From Candidatus Kapaibacterium sp. (GTDB lineage: Bacteria > Bacteroidota > Ignavibacteria > Kapaibacteriales > HRBIN21): a stretch of DNA of 64,000 bases. The notes under the pieces were generated by a model. The model was not told where the DNA came from, did no database searches, and was given only the letters and a program-made list of their open reading frames with translations. Shown here piece after piece: positions 35,311-44,894 of this stretch (position 1 is the stretch's first letter; every line of letters starts with the position of its first letter). The position numbers and the translations under genes are program-made. The stretch covers positions 1 to 64,000 of the forward strand of contig CALKEU010000007.1 in assembly GCA_938084565.1 (NCBI GenBank), given 5' to 3'.

Positions 35311-37218
35311 ATGGCAGGGTGGTGGATTCGTGCAGTGGGTCTCTTCTTCGGAAGCGCCTGGAGCGCGGTACTCTTTGCACAAGCGGCCTTGACAGTGAGA
35401 GGGGCCTTCCTGCAGACGTGGCAGAACGCTGAGCTGCGTAGTGCTGCGGGTATTCTCGACTGTGGGATCCTCCGCTCGGGTTCTGGGAGTGGATGGAGTC
35501 TTGCTGCAGGTATGGAGATCCCTCTTTCGCCCTTACGGTTAGAGGTTGCGCTCGCAAGTACCCAGTTCAAAGGGTACCTCACGACGCAGAACTCGTTCCC
35601 TTTCCGGGATACAGTGAGCGGCAGTGTCATTGAGGTTACCACTAAACCACGGCTTGAGAGCTCCTGGCTCTTTGCAGAGCTCCAGCCTGCACTCCACGCT
35701 GTTCTGGGGAAGCGTTTCCGCACCATTGTGGGGTTCCGCATAGGGACATCGTTGCTGGCCCGGTTCCGTCAGGAGGAATATATCATCGATCCCGACACAG
35801 TCTTCTTCTTGCTCCCCGATGGGCGTCGGGTTCGGAACCGTCTGCTAACAGAGGGGCAATTCCGCCAGCGGAATCGATTCCTGCTTGGTGCATTTGCTGG
35901 ATTTGAGCATGCTGCGCGCATAGCACGGGGATGGGAATGGTTACAGCGATTCGGCGTAGAGTATACAGCGAGCAGCTTGCTGGCTGAGGCTCCATGGCGT
36001 CTCTGGAGTGTACGGGCGGAGATGGGTCTGAGAATAGGGTTCCCCACCCCTCCCGAGGTTGTTCCCCCGCCCTCTGTATCACCTCCCCAGACCACGGTGG
36101 CCCCACCTTCCCCCGCTTTACATCCCAGCCTTGCTCTCCATATGCTCAACATCGAAGCCCGAGTCCAAAGCGGCGTAGAGCTTCTGGCAACTCCTCCGGT
36201 CGTTCCTTCAGTGTTCTTCGCTCAAAACTCCGCAGAGATTCCTGAGCGGTACCGGCGTACCTATCTCGAAGGCGAAGAGCTCACAGAGTATGATCCGCTG
36301 ACAGCCCACCAGCTCGTTCTCCCGTACACTGCTTTCCTAGCTCGTCGGAATCCACGGTCACGCATCATCGTTGAGGGGGCAACATCGGGGGAAGATGAGC
36401 TCGGAGGTATACAGCTGGCTCAGCAGAGGGCCGAAGCAGTGCGCCAGGCACTCGTTGCATTGGGTGTCCCTGCAGAGCGGATCACCGTTCGGTGGTCAGT
36501 TCTGCCTCGCTCTCCTTCGAATCCAGCCTACGCGGAGGGCCGTCAGGAGAACCGACGCGTTGACATTCTTGTACTGGATGCCCCAGTCATTGAGTACGTC
36601 CAGCGGCAGCAATTCCGTGAGCTTATTGGCACTCTCACCGTACAGGTACGCTGCCGGGATGTACCCGCAGGTGAACTGCTTGAGTTAGACGTGACGTGTT
36701 CCGATACGTTGCACCGCCTTCCTTGCTCGCCGGATACCATTGTCAGGCTTCCGGTGCGTTGCCGGCTACCGGTTCAGGCAGAGAGTGTTCCATTGGTTGT
36801 GCGTGGCATAGTCCCGCGTAGTGGGATCGCTGCCGATATCTACAGTGAGCTTGTTCCTTCGGAGTATCCTCATGATACCGTCGTGCTCGATGTGCGCTGT
36901 TTCCGGGCCATTTTGCGTTTCGAGTACAATAGTGCGCAGCTGTTGCCGGAAGTGCAGGAGCGCTTGCGGCAACTCGTTGCTCTCCTTCCCCCATCGGCTT
37001 CGGTTGTCATCTACGGTAGCACGGATGCCCTAGGAACGGAACAACGCAACGTGGAGCTGACCGAGGAGCGAGCCCGGAGGACAGCAGAGTTTCTCCGACG
37101 TCTCTCTCCATTGCTCCGTATTCGCACAGCTGCATTGCCACCTGAGCGGAAATTTCCTGAACATCTCCCCGAAGGCCGCTTCCTCAATCGCTCAATTTGG
37201 ATTGAAGTCGAGCCGTGA
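35311..37218 (+). CDS. Outer-membrane protein with two OmpA-like domains
   Basis: 635 residues. A signal peptide (about 1-24, ending LFAQ) is followed by a beta-rich barrel-like region to about residue 245 and a Pro-rich linker (PPEVVPPPSVSPPQ). The first OmpA-like segment (about 290-430) has VFFAQNSAEIPERY, IIVEGATSGEDE and ENRRVDILV; the second at the C-terminus has LRFEYNSAQLLPEVQ, IYGSTDALG and NRSIWIEV. Both are divergent: the first lacks the usual GHTD, with EGATS in its place. It likely anchors the outer membrane to peptidoglycan. Unknown beyond that. Confidence 0.8.
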   Translation: MAGWWIRAVGLFFGSAWSAVLFAQAALTVRGAFLQTWQNAELRSAAGILDCGILRSGSGSGWSLAAGMEIPLSPLRLEVALASTQFKGYLTTQNSFPFRDTVSGSVIEVTTKPRLESSWLFAELQPALHAVLGKRFRTIVGFRIGTSLLARFRQEEYIIDPDTVFFLLPDGRRVRNRLLTEGQFRQRNRFLLGAFAGFEHAARIARGWEWLQRFGVEYTASSLLAEAPWRLWSVRAEMGLRIGFPTPPEVVPPPSVSPPQTTVAPPSPALHPSLALHMLNIEARVQSGVELLATPPVVPSVFFAQNSAEIPERYRRTYLEGEELTEYDPLTAHQLVLPYTAFLARRNPRSRIIVEGATSGEDELGGIQLAQQRAEAVRQALVALGVPAERITVRWSVLPRSPSNPAYAEGRQENRRVDILVLDAPVIEYVQRQQFRELIGTLTVQVRCRDVPAGELLELDVTCSDTLHRLPCSPDTIVRLPVRCRLPVQAESVPLVVRGIVPRSGIAADIYSELVPSEYPHDTVVLDVRCFRAILRFEYNSAQLLPEVQERLRQLVALLPPSASVVIYGSTDALGTEQRNVELTEERARRTAEFLRRLSPLLRIRTAALPPERKFPEHLPEGRFLNRSIWIEVEP

Positions 37219-37285
37219 GTGGACGCACTGGCAGTGCCGTCTTCAACGTCTCAGCAGGTGGATATGCAGTCTGGGAGTCTCTGTG

Positions 37286-38014
37286 ATGCGGATAGCCCTT
37301 TCCTATGCGCACGGAAGCCCCAAATACGAGCACTACATTCAGTGGCTGGCTCGGGCGCTGCCAGAGGTAGAGGTCATTGACATTGCCGCAGAGCCCGATC
37401 CGTTAAGCACCCTGGAGTCCTGTGGGGGTCTAGTATTGACTGGGGGTCCGGATGTGGACCCTCGGCGTTACGGTCGTCCAGAATACGTGTCGCTTTGCAG
37501 TGAACCGCCGGATGCTGCCCGGGATGAATTGGAGTTCCAATTGGTGGAGCATGCCGTCAATGTCCTCCAGATGCCGGTTTTAGCCATCTGCCGTGGGGCA
37601 CAGCTTCTCAACGTTGCTTTCGGGGGCACTCTCGTGGCCGATATTGCGACACAGCATCCAACGGAAGTGGTCCATTGGAAGATTGCCGGGGTTGATGCAC
37701 GCCACAATGTCGAAGTTCTTCCCGCAACACTTCTGTGGAAGTACACTCGGACAGACATTGGCGAGGTAGCAAGCGCTCACCATCAGGCAATCGAACAACT
37801 AGCTCCCGTGTTTACTGTATCGGCATTAGCGTCTGACGGGATTATCGAAGCCTTCGAGTGGGCCAATCCGGAAGGGCGCGGTTTTCTTCTGGCCGTCCAA
37901 TGGCATCCGGAGCGAATGCCGTGGGAGAATCCTCTGTCGTCCGCTCTGGCTGAACGCTTTTTGCTGGAGGCCGAAAGCTATGCTGCTATCTTCCAACGGT
38001 GCCATAGGCCGTGA
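37286..38014 (+). CDS. Class I glutamine amidotransferase-like (peptidase C26, PuuD type)
   Basis: 242 residues from ATG 37286; GTG 37283 is the alternative. Features are LVLTGGPDVDPRRYG, the nucleophile C102 in AICRGAQLLNVAFGG, SAHHQAIEQL and VQWHPERM with the catalytic His and Glu. The family hydrolyses gamma-glutamyl compounds such as gamma-glutamyl-GABA. No putrescine genes are nearby, so the substrate is unsure. Confidence 0.85.
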   Translation: MRIALSYAHGSPKYEHYIQWLARALPEVEVIDIAAEPDPLSTLESCGGLVLTGGPDVDPRRYGRPEYVSLCSEPPDAARDELEFQLVEHAVNVLQMPVLAICRGAQLLNVAFGGTLVADIATQHPTEVVHWKIAGVDARHNVEVLPATLLWKYTRTDIGEVASAHHQAIEQLAPVFTVSALASDGIIEAFEWANPEGRGFLLAVQWHPERMPWENPLSSALAERFLLEAESYAAIFQRCHRP

Positions 38015-38050
38015 GAAGCACGGGGGTATCGCTTTTTGGGGAGGATTGCG

Positions 38051-38058
38051 TATTTTTG
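38051..38058 (+). promoter_or_regulatory. Candidate -7 box for tRNA-Gly
   Basis: TATTTTTG fits TAnnTTTG and ends 12 bases before the tRNA. The -33 region is not recognisable. Confidence 0.45.
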
Positions 38059-38070
38059 CACCTGACCCAT

Positions 38071-38143
<73 letters not shown>

Positions 38144-38178
38144 CAGCGACGCGAGTCGCCACTTCCTCTCTATGCTGC

Positions 38179-38219
38179 ATGCCTTGCCATCACCTTCCCC
38201 GATGGCAGGGCATTTTTTT
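38179..38219 (+). terminator. Rho-independent terminator after tRNA-Gly
   Basis: ATGCCTTGCCATC (38179-38191) and GATGGCAGGGCAT (38201-38213) form a 13-base stem with one T-G pair and a nine-base loop, followed by a run of seven T. It ends the tRNA transcript 36 bases downstream. The remaining stretch to 38328 shows no other element. Confidence 0.85.
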
Positions 38220-38328
38220 GCACGGAGGCTGTCCTTTGGTCGTCTCTGGTGCGGGTCAGTAAAACTGCGAGTGGTGAGCAAGAGGGACCCAGAGCGCCTC
38301 GGTAATTGAGCCAAGACATGATGCACTC

Positions 38329-41300
38329 ATGAGGTGGTGCTGTATAGCCATTTTGCTGTCGCTCAGCTGTGGGTGGGGGATAAGAGCAGCAGAGACAGGG
38401 GTTGCAGGTTTAGAAATTTGGCATTCTTCGCCGAGCGAGCTCTGTGGTGCTTACCACCCTGTTGTCGACAGTAGCTGTGCTGGGACAGCGTGTTTCCCGC
38501 CTATTGTTGGAGCATCCTTCCTCGGGTGCTCAGAGGAAGATTGGTTGACGCCGGTTGTGGAGTTCCCCATTGCTGTACCGGGGCCGGAAGGCGTCATCGA
38601 GGTAGAGCTGCTGCGCGTAGCCGTACGACAGCATTCCGGACTTCCGCGGCGGGTACGAGAGGTTGGAGAGCTCTTTGGAGGTATTCCGCCACTGGGCCGA
38701 GTTCCGGACTCATGGGTTGAAGTCGTCTATGGTGGCATTGCTCGCGACCGCCATCTCGGGTACGTCCGTATTCGGTGTGCTCGTCCCCTACCGGAGCTTG
38801 GGGCGACGGAGGTGTTAGAGGCAATAGAGTTCTGTATTCGGTTTGCCCCAGAGCGAGCAGTGACTCCTCCCCTGTACGGTCGGGACCGGTACAGACATGT
38901 GGTAGTCAATGACGACATTGTACCGCAGTGGTATAGTGCTATACCGTTGGGGGAGCAAAGGGTGTCTGCTGCCGTTCGGCAGGGCATTCCAGCGGGGACC
39001 TGGCTGCGGCTAGGGGTGCGGGAAGAGGGCATTTACCGAATCACAGCACAGCAGCTCGAGCACGTAGGAATTCGGTTGCGGCCAGAGGAAGTAGCTACAG
39101 TAAAGATCTTCGGCACAGGTGGCGAGCCATTGCCCGAGGGGGTCTCCACTGCCCTTGCAGATACCCACGTTGTCGAGATACCAATCCTGGTGCGGACCAA
39201 TGACAAGGGTGAGCTTGTAGAGATTCTCTTCTACGGTGCTGCGGCCTCGGGGTTTCGCTACCAGGATGGCTCCTTCCAGCACTTCCGGAATCCCTATTCG
39301 GATATCAACTACTACCTGCTCACCTGGGGTGGAGAGCTGGGGCAGCGAGTTTCAGTTCACCCATCTCCCCAAGCTGACACGGTCATTCGCCCCTCCACGT
39401 ACACTGCCCGCATTTTCTGGGAAGAGGAGCTCTTTCAGCCGTTTTCCCTTGGCTCTGGCCGGGATTGGTTCGGTCCGATCTTGGATCCCGCTCTGCCTGT
39501 GGTGTACACAACACCGCTGCCGGATTTGGAGCGGAGCGGAGAGATCCTCTACCGCTTCGTGCTGGTCAACCGTGCGACAGTACCGGCCGAGGTGGAAGTC
39601 GTCGAAAACGGCTATCGTCTCTGGCGGGGCAATATCAGTGCGGCGGCACCTTCTGCCTATGTTGAAGCGATCTCTAGCCCGCGGATTTCCGTGCGCGCTC
39701 CAGCGTCCGTGATTGCTGCCGATGGCCGGAGCATCCTCCGTTTCAGCTACAAAACCCCTAGCGGGGCCGGGTCGGGACACGTGGACTGGGTGGAGATACA
39801 CTACCCACGCCGTTTCACTGCCATCGACAATGCCATAGGGTTCTTCACAGATCCCTCCTGGAGTGGAGTGCTCGAATTCAGCATCACTGGTTTCTCAGGC
39901 GAAGTTCTAGGCTTTGATGTCACGGATCCTCGCAGACCGCAGCTGCTGCAGAACATGGCTCATTCACCTGGGGTATTTGTCTTCCGCACTGTGCAGCAGT
40001 ATGGAAGGCCTCGCCGTTTCTTTCTCAGCGCTCGTTTTTTGACTCCGACCATCGAGCGTGCTGAAGTGCTCGGTCTCCGGCAGCGTCGGCAGGGGGCTCC
40101 GCTCATCATTGTTACGCACCGTGATCTGTGGAACTCTGCTGAAGCCTATCAGCGCTATCGGGCGGCGACGGGAACCTTGAGTGTGCTTGTACCTGTGGAT
40201 GCGCTCTACAACGAGTTTGCTGCTGGCATGCCCGATCCGACAGCTGTCCGCAACTTTCTGGCTGCTGCTCTGGCTACTTGGGAGCCCCCGCCGCAATTTG
40301 TGCTCTTCTGGGGTGATGGACACTACGACTACCGAGGTATTTCCACACGGCAGCCGTCGTATGTGCCAACATATCAGTCCTCAATCGAGCTGTCCGACGC
40401 ACGGGAGACGGCCTACAACGCTATCAGCAGCTACACGACAGATGACTACTTCACCTGGCTCCAGGGAGAGGATGTGCTGCCCGATATTGCCCTCGGGCGG
40501 CTTCCTATCGGCTCGGACGAAGAGGGGTTCTGGATGCTTGAGAAGATACGCCGATATGAACAGCAGCCAGCCGAAGGCAGCTGGCGTTCGACGATAACAC
40601 TCGTGGCCGATGATGGGCCCACAACAGGTGGAGCCTCTGACTGCACGTTACATACGGCGCAGAGCGAGGAGTTGAGTGAGCGCCTTCCCCCCTTTCTGTT
40701 CCAGCGGAAGATCTACCTTGCAGAGTACCCGGCCGAGAATATCCCTGGAGGCCGCCGGAAGCCTGCCGCCACACAGGACTTAGTAGCAGCTGTCAACACT
40801 GGCACTCTCCTGCTGAACTGGATTGGGCATGGCAATCCGCGTCTGTGGGCACATGAGCAAATTTTAGAGCGCGAGACCACCATCCCACTCTTTCAGAATG
40901 TGGACCGGCTTTTCTTCCTGACGGCTGCCACATGTGATTTCGCTCGCTTTGACAACCCCCAAGTCCAAAGCGGTGCGGAAGCCATGGTGTTGAGCCGGGT
41001 CGGGGGGGCCATTGGGGCTTTCTCAGCCGCCCGCCTAGTCTATGCAGGGCCAAACGCACGGATTATGCAGTACTTCTACGCCCAGCTCTTCCGCCGACGT
41101 GCAGACAGCTCTTTTGCAGCAATCGGTGAAGTATGCATGGCGACAAAGTTGCAGCGCTTCGATCTCCTCAACGACCGTAAGTATGTCTTGCTTGCCGACC
41201 CAGTGTTGCGGCTTGTACTTCCTATGGGCCATGTCCTTGTGGACTCCCTCAACGGGGTAGCGCTCAGGGATTCTCTCCCAACGGTGAGAGCATGGGAACG

Positions 41301-42288
41301 CGTGCGCCTTTGCGGACGAGTGCTGTCACCCCAAGGGGATGAGTGGGATGATGCCTCGGGACGCCTTGTCCTCATCGTTACTGATGCTCCTCGAGAGATC
41401 CGGGTTCCAGAGCCATGCGGGGCCGGTGTGGCCTATCACGTCTTTCGTAAGCTCGGGAATGTGCTTCACTATGGCATTTACTCATTGCACAAGGGGCGAT
41501 GGGAGGCAGAGTTCATTGTCCCGCAAGAGGTTAGCTTCAGCTCGGCACCGGGGCATATATTCGCATTTGCCTTTGCCGAGGATGGGCGTACTGCCGGAGG
41601 TCTACAACCTGGACTGCGCGTGAGCGGCTCTGTTGCTACAGTCAAGCCTGACACTGTCGGCCCCTACATCCGCCTCTATCTCGATGATCCCAGCTTTCGC
41701 CCTGGGGATCTGGTCCGTTCGGTCCCTGAGCTCATCGCTGAACTGTGGGATGAGTCGGGCATCAATACCTCAGGGACATTAGGTCGGCGCATTGAAGCCT
41801 GGATTGACGAGGATCCCACTTCGCTAGATCTGACCCCCCTCTTTCAACCACTTCCTGGCCGGCCGGGAGCAGGCGTTGTGCGCAAACCGTTGCTCGGACT
41901 ATCTGCGGGCATGCACTCTGTGCGGCTTCGTGCTTGGGATGTCTACGGGAACTTCTCCGTTGCGGAAACATTCTTCCGTATCGTGCCAGAACCCAGCTTG
42001 GCCGATCCTCTGGTCATTCCGAACCCCGTCCACTCCTTCCCTGCACGTTTCTCTTTCCTCTTCAGTGGGGTGGCCCCAGTTCGGGCAGAGTTCCTCATCG
42101 CGGATCCGGTCGGGGCTGTGCTCTATCGGCGCCAGTTTGAGCTCTTACCCCAGAGGCGCGTGGAGCTTATGTGGAATGGTATGACGGATGCGGCCACACC
42201 CGTAGCCTCAGGGACGTACGTCTATAGAATTCGCCTCCTCGATCGGGATGGCTCGACGGTGGCTGGTACATTCGTTGTGGTCCGTTAA
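38329..42288 (+). CDS. porU: Type IX secretion system sortase PorU (C25 gingipain-like)
   Basis: 1319 residues with a signal peptide (about 1-20). A long beta-rich N-terminal region leads to a C25 peptidase domain (about 590-930): the substrate-strand segment FVLFWGDGHYDYRG, catalytic H834 (NWIGHGNP) and C869 (TAATCDFARFD). The C-terminal 90 residues carry an IPNPV start and a FlgD-like strand pattern ending VASGTYVYRIRLLDRDG. PorU removes the C-terminal signal from T9SS cargo and links it to lipopolysaccharide. The downstream gene is porV, 19 bases on, which confirms the call. Confidence 0.93.
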   Translation: MRWCCIAILLSLSCGWGIRAAETGVAGLEIWHSSPSELCGAYHPVVDSSCAGTACFPPIVGASFLGCSEEDWLTPVVEFPIAVPGPEGVIEVELLRVAVRQHSGLPRRVREVGELFGGIPPLGRVPDSWVEVVYGGIARDRHLGYVRIRCARPLPELGATEVLEAIEFCIRFAPERAVTPPLYGRDRYRHVVVNDDIVPQWYSAIPLGEQRVSAAVRQGIPAGTWLRLGVREEGIYRITAQQLEHVGIRLRPEEVATVKIFGTGGEPLPEGVSTALADTHVVEIPILVRTNDKGELVEILFYGAAASGFRYQDGSFQHFRNPYSDINYYLLTWGGELGQRVSVHPSPQADTVIRPSTYTARIFWEEELFQPFSLGSGRDWFGPILDPALPVVYTTPLPDLERSGEILYRFVLVNRATVPAEVEVVENGYRLWRGNISAAAPSAYVEAISSPRISVRAPASVIAADGRSILRFSYKTPSGAGSGHVDWVEIHYPRRFTAIDNAIGFFTDPSWSGVLEFSITGFSGEVLGFDVTDPRRPQLLQNMAHSPGVFVFRTVQQYGRPRRFFLSARFLTPTIERAEVLGLRQRRQGAPLIIVTHRDLWNSAEAYQRYRAATGTLSVLVPVDALYNEFAAGMPDPTAVRNFLAAALATWEPPPQFVLFWGDGHYDYRGISTRQPSYVPTYQSSIELSDARETAYNAISSYTTDDYFTWLQGEDVLPDIALGRLPIGSDEEGFWMLEKIRRYEQQPAEGSWRSTITLVADDGPTTGGASDCTLHTAQSEELSERLPPFLFQRKIYLAEYPAENIPGGRRKPAATQDLVAAVNTGTLLLNWIGHGNPRLWAHEQILERETTIPLFQNVDRLFFLTAATCDFARFDNPQVQSGAEAMVLSRVGGAIGAFSAARLVYAGPNARIMQYFYAQLFRRRADSSFAAIGEVCMATKLQRFDLLNDRKYVLLADPVLRLVLPMGHVLVDSLNGVALRDSLPTVRAWERVRLCGRVLSPQGDEWDDASGRLVLIVTDAPREIRVPEPCGAGVAYHVFRKLGNVLHYGIYSLHKGRWEAEFIVPQEVSFSSAPGHIFAFAFAEDGRTAGGLQPGLRVSGSVATVKPDTVGPYIRLYLDDPSFRPGDLVRSVPELIAELWDESGINTSGTLGRRIEAWIDEDPTSLDLTPLFQPLPGRPGAGVVRKPLLGLSAGMHSVRLRAWDVYGNFSVAETFFRIVPEPSLADPLVIPNPVHSFPARFSFLFSGVAPVRAEFLIADPVGAVLYRRQFELLPQRRVELMWNGMTDAATPVASGTYVYRIRLLDRDGSTVAGTFVVVR

Positions 42289-42307
42289 ATCTTGCGGAGT
42301 CGGAATC

Positions 42308-43369
42308 ATGAAGCGTGGCATTATCGTAGCGCTTGCGTTCGGCATGGGGGCTGTGTCTGTCTGGGCGCAGGCAGGTGCGGCGGCAGTCCCCTTCCTACTC
42401 ATTTCGCCGGATGCGCGCTCAAGCGGAATGGGGGAAGCCGGAACAGCCATAGCCGATAACATCAATGCCATCTACTGGAATCCTGGAGGCTTAGGCTTCC
42501 TGACGCGCAGGCAAATTGCGCTGAGCTTCTCCCGATGGCTTCCGCAGTTCAACGCCGACCTCTTCTACAGCTATGTCACCGCCGGTCAATACTTCCCTCA
42601 ACTGGATGGAACAGTTGCGGTCAACTTCATCTTGATGAACCTGGGCGAGTTTGTGCGGACCGATCAGCTTGGGAACGTGTTGGGGACGTTTCGTTCGAAC
42701 GAATTCACGCTTGGGCTATCCTACGGTACGCTCATTGCTGACGATGTAGGAGCTGGCATCCAGTTGCGCTTTATTCGATCGAATCTAGCCCCGGCTTCAG
42801 CTGGTGAGTCGGTTGCCGGGGTTGGAACAAGCGGGAGTTTTGACTTAGGGCTTCTCTGGAAGCCATCCCGACTTGCTATCGGTGGAGTCGATTTAGGACG
42901 CCGTCTCGCTTTCGGGGTGAATTTGCAGAATATCGGGCCGAAGGTGACCTATCGCAACGAGGCCGATCCTCTGCCGACAAACCTGCGCCTTGGGGTGGGT
43001 ATCCAGGCCGTGCATGATGAGTTCAACGATCTCAAGCTCGCCCTTGATGTTGCCAAGCTCATGGTGCGGCGCGACAGTCTTGGTTCGGACGCTCTCCCTC
43101 TTTCCTTTGTAACGGCGTGGCGCAACCCTGGGGTTGAGCTCGCTATGGGACTCGAGTACTGGTACCAACAGACCGTGGCGCTCCGGCTGGGGTACTTTAC
43201 CGAACCCTCTCGGCTAGGAAATCGGCGCTTCCTCACCTTTGGGGCTGGGATCCGCTACGATATGTTCACGCTCGATTTCAACTACATCAACACCATCGAG
43301 GAGAACCATCCCCTGGCGGGAACGATGCGCTTCTCCCTGCTTGTAGACTTGGGCAGCACCACAGAGTAG
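42308..43369 (+). CDS. porV: Type IX secretion system outer-membrane protein PorV (LptO)
   Basis: 353 residues from ATG 42308, where a signal peptide (RGIIVALAFGMGAVSVWAQA) begins; the frame upstream lies inside porU. The barrel is FadL-like, with the PorV signature FLLISPDARSSGMGEAGTAIADNINAIYWNPGGL near the N-terminus. PorV shuttles cargo to PorU. Its stop is two bases from the convergent IF-2B-like gene. Confidence 0.93.
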   Translation: MKRGIIVALAFGMGAVSVWAQAGAAAVPFLLISPDARSSGMGEAGTAIADNINAIYWNPGGLGFLTRRQIALSFSRWLPQFNADLFYSYVTAGQYFPQLDGTVAVNFILMNLGEFVRTDQLGNVLGTFRSNEFTLGLSYGTLIADDVGAGIQLRFIRSNLAPASAGESVAGVGTSGSFDLGLLWKPSRLAIGGVDLGRRLAFGVNLQNIGPKVTYRNEADPLPTNLRLGVGIQAVHDEFNDLKLALDVAKLMVRRDSLGSDALPLSFVTAWRNPGVELAMGLEYWYQQTVALRLGYFTEPSRLGNRRFLTFGAGIRYDMFTLDFNYINTIEENHPLAGTMRFSLLVDLGSTTE

Positions 43370-43371
43370 CT

Positions 43372-44217
43372 TTACCCCCTGTCGGGCAAGAGCCCGGAGC
43401 GCTCGCGGAAGCTCGCTGCGGGTTCGATCCCTTCCTCGGTTGCAACAGTGCTGACGTATTCCCACGGTGTGCAGTCATAAAGCGGTGTGGCCTGAGGAAG
43501 GGGGAGTCGTCTCAGCGGCGGAGCTACACCAGCGAGATCATCTCCCCAAGGGCGCGCAAACACCTTTGCACTGCAGCTGAGTACCCAGACAGGTCGGTGC
43601 TCTAACCACACATGGTAGGCTAAGAGGGCGGTTCCAACTTTGTGCACGATGCCGTCAAAGCACAGCGCGTCAGAGCCAACCAGAAAGAGGTGAATTTCCG
43701 GCATCAGGGCTATTACCTGCGCTTCAGCAAGGAGCATGACAGGGAGGCCATGCTTATGAGCCCAACGAGCCAGCTGAACTCCTTCCCCACCCGGCTCAGA
43801 GATCGTGCACAGTAGACGAATCCCTTTGCCCAGTTTCAGGCATGCGCGGAGGAATGAGCGCACTTGTGAACCAGCCGAATGCGTCAAGATCGTAGCTCCT
43901 TGCGGGATATGGGCGGCGAGCTTTTGTGCTGCCGCCTCACTCTGTTGGTGCACACGCCTGAGGAATAGAGCGGCTTCTTGCGCCAATACATCGGAGGGTG
44001 CATCACCGAGAGCCTCGAAACGGGCGCGAAGGTTCCATAGAAGAGCCATCGCCGGATGCGCCTCTGTGAGCAGACGGAGGGCATGCCGGAGCTCATCCCC
44101 TGGGGATCCTGCCTTCGTTAATCGGTGGCACATGTCTACGAAGAGACTGAGAATCTGCAGCGACCCACGCCGACGGTCGTCGAGCAGGCGTTGCAAGTGC
44201 ACCTTCCACTCCGTCAT
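43372..44217 (-). CDS. eIF-2B alpha/beta/delta-like protein
   Basis: 281 residues from ATG 44217 (ATGA overlap with the glycosylase gene). An N-terminal helical part is followed by a Rossmann-like domain with ATILTHSAGSQVRSFLRACLKLGKGIRLLCTISEPGGEGVQLARWAHKHGLPVMLLAEAQ, matching the IF-2B/MtnA/R15P isomerase superfamily. The VGSDALCFDGIVHKVGTALLAYHVW segment carries the conserved D and K region. Possible roles are aldose-ketose isomerisation or nucleotide binding; a translation role in bacteria is unlikely. The substrate cannot be told. Confidence 0.8.
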   Translation of the reverse strand: MTEWKVHLQRLLDDRRRGSLQILSLFVDMCHRLTKAGSPGDELRHALRLLTEAHPAMALLWNLRARFEALGDAPSDVLAQEAALFLRRVHQQSEAAAQKLAAHIPQGATILTHSAGSQVRSFLRACLKLGKGIRLLCTISEPGGEGVQLARWAHKHGLPVMLLAEAQVIALMPEIHLFLVGSDALCFDGIVHKVGTALLAYHVWLEHRPVWVLSCSAKVFARPWGDDLAGVAPPLRRLPLPQATPLYDCTPWEYVSTVATEEGIEPAASFRERSGLLPDRG

Positions 44218-44894
44218 CGGAGAATCTCCCCGGTTGAGAGGAACCAGAGCAGCAAATCGAGCTCCTCTGCTGGGAGAGCCAATTGCTGGGCAAGGTAAGC
44301 AAAGAGCGCTTCTACACGTTCGTATTCTGCTGCGCTCTTCGGAAGCTGTACCGGGAGGCCGAACCGTTGCATCCAGCTTACAATGTGGCGGTCGAGAATA
44401 GCAAGTTCCCGAAGGCCGGTGTTCCGGAGAAAGTGCGAGGCCTCCTTCATGCCGAGCCCTTCGACAAGGTACACAAGGGAGCGTCGTTTTGCTGTTGCTG
44501 GCATTGCAGCGTGGCGGAGCTGCCAAACGCGAGGGAACACTTGGTGAAGCTTTGCCAGTCGGTGGGCTTTCGTGCGGTGGAAGCGCACATAGTGCGAAGG
44601 GGTGCGCAAGAGTGCCTCCAGTTCGTCCACAGGCAAGGGAGCTCGATAGAAGTGATGGTGTCGCAAGATATCGATTACCGCAAGTGCATGGTGTGCTTTC
44701 GTAGCCGGAGTACACAGGCAGTAACACAGCTCGTAAAATGCAGCCTCGGCATTGCGCCCGATAGCGGCAAATTCCTCAAGCCGCTCTCGGATTTGCCACT
44801 GGCATTCGGCATAGGCGCGGTAGAGCTGGGCCCGAAGGTCCAGGCTGTGCTCTCCAGCAGTTGGCGCGGCAACAGGTAAAGCTGCAATGCTCAT
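44214..44894 (-). CDS. N-glycosylase/DNA lyase, Ogg2 type (8-oxoguanine)
   Basis: 226 residues. The helix-hairpin-helix glycosylase core has GLGMKEASHFLRNTG with the Schiff-base lysine K150, and AILDRHI with D168; the 18-residue spacing is that of Ogg2. The C-terminus ELDLLLWFLSTGEILR also matches archaeal Ogg2 proteins. It excises 8-oxoguanine and nicks the backbone. The first 20 residues are extra. Its ATG at 44894 overlaps the divergent rluE start by eight bases; no other ATG, GTG or TTG lies in the first 40 codons. Confidence 0.88.
   Translation of the reverse strand: MSIAALPVAAPTAGEHSLDLRAQLYRAYAECQWQIRERLEEFAAIGRNAEAAFYELCYCLCTPATKAHHALAVIDILRHHHFYRAPLPVDELEALLRTPSHYVRFHRTKAHRLAKLHQVFPRVWQLRHAAMPATAKRRSLVYLVEGLGMKEASHFLRNTGLRELAILDRHIVSWMQRFGLPVQLPKSAAEYERVEALFAYLAQQLALPAEELDLLLWFLSTGEILR

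Noticed and set aside
43419..43435. tRNA T-arm-like sequence CGGGTTCGATCCCTTCC
   Set aside because: It lies in the coding region of the IF-2B-like gene, and no acceptor, D arm or anticodon stem can be formed upstream.
44218..44727. Upstream 170-codon extension of the IF-2B-like frame
   Set aside because: It overlaps the ogg2 gene in another frame; the ATGA at 44214-44217 gives the proper start.
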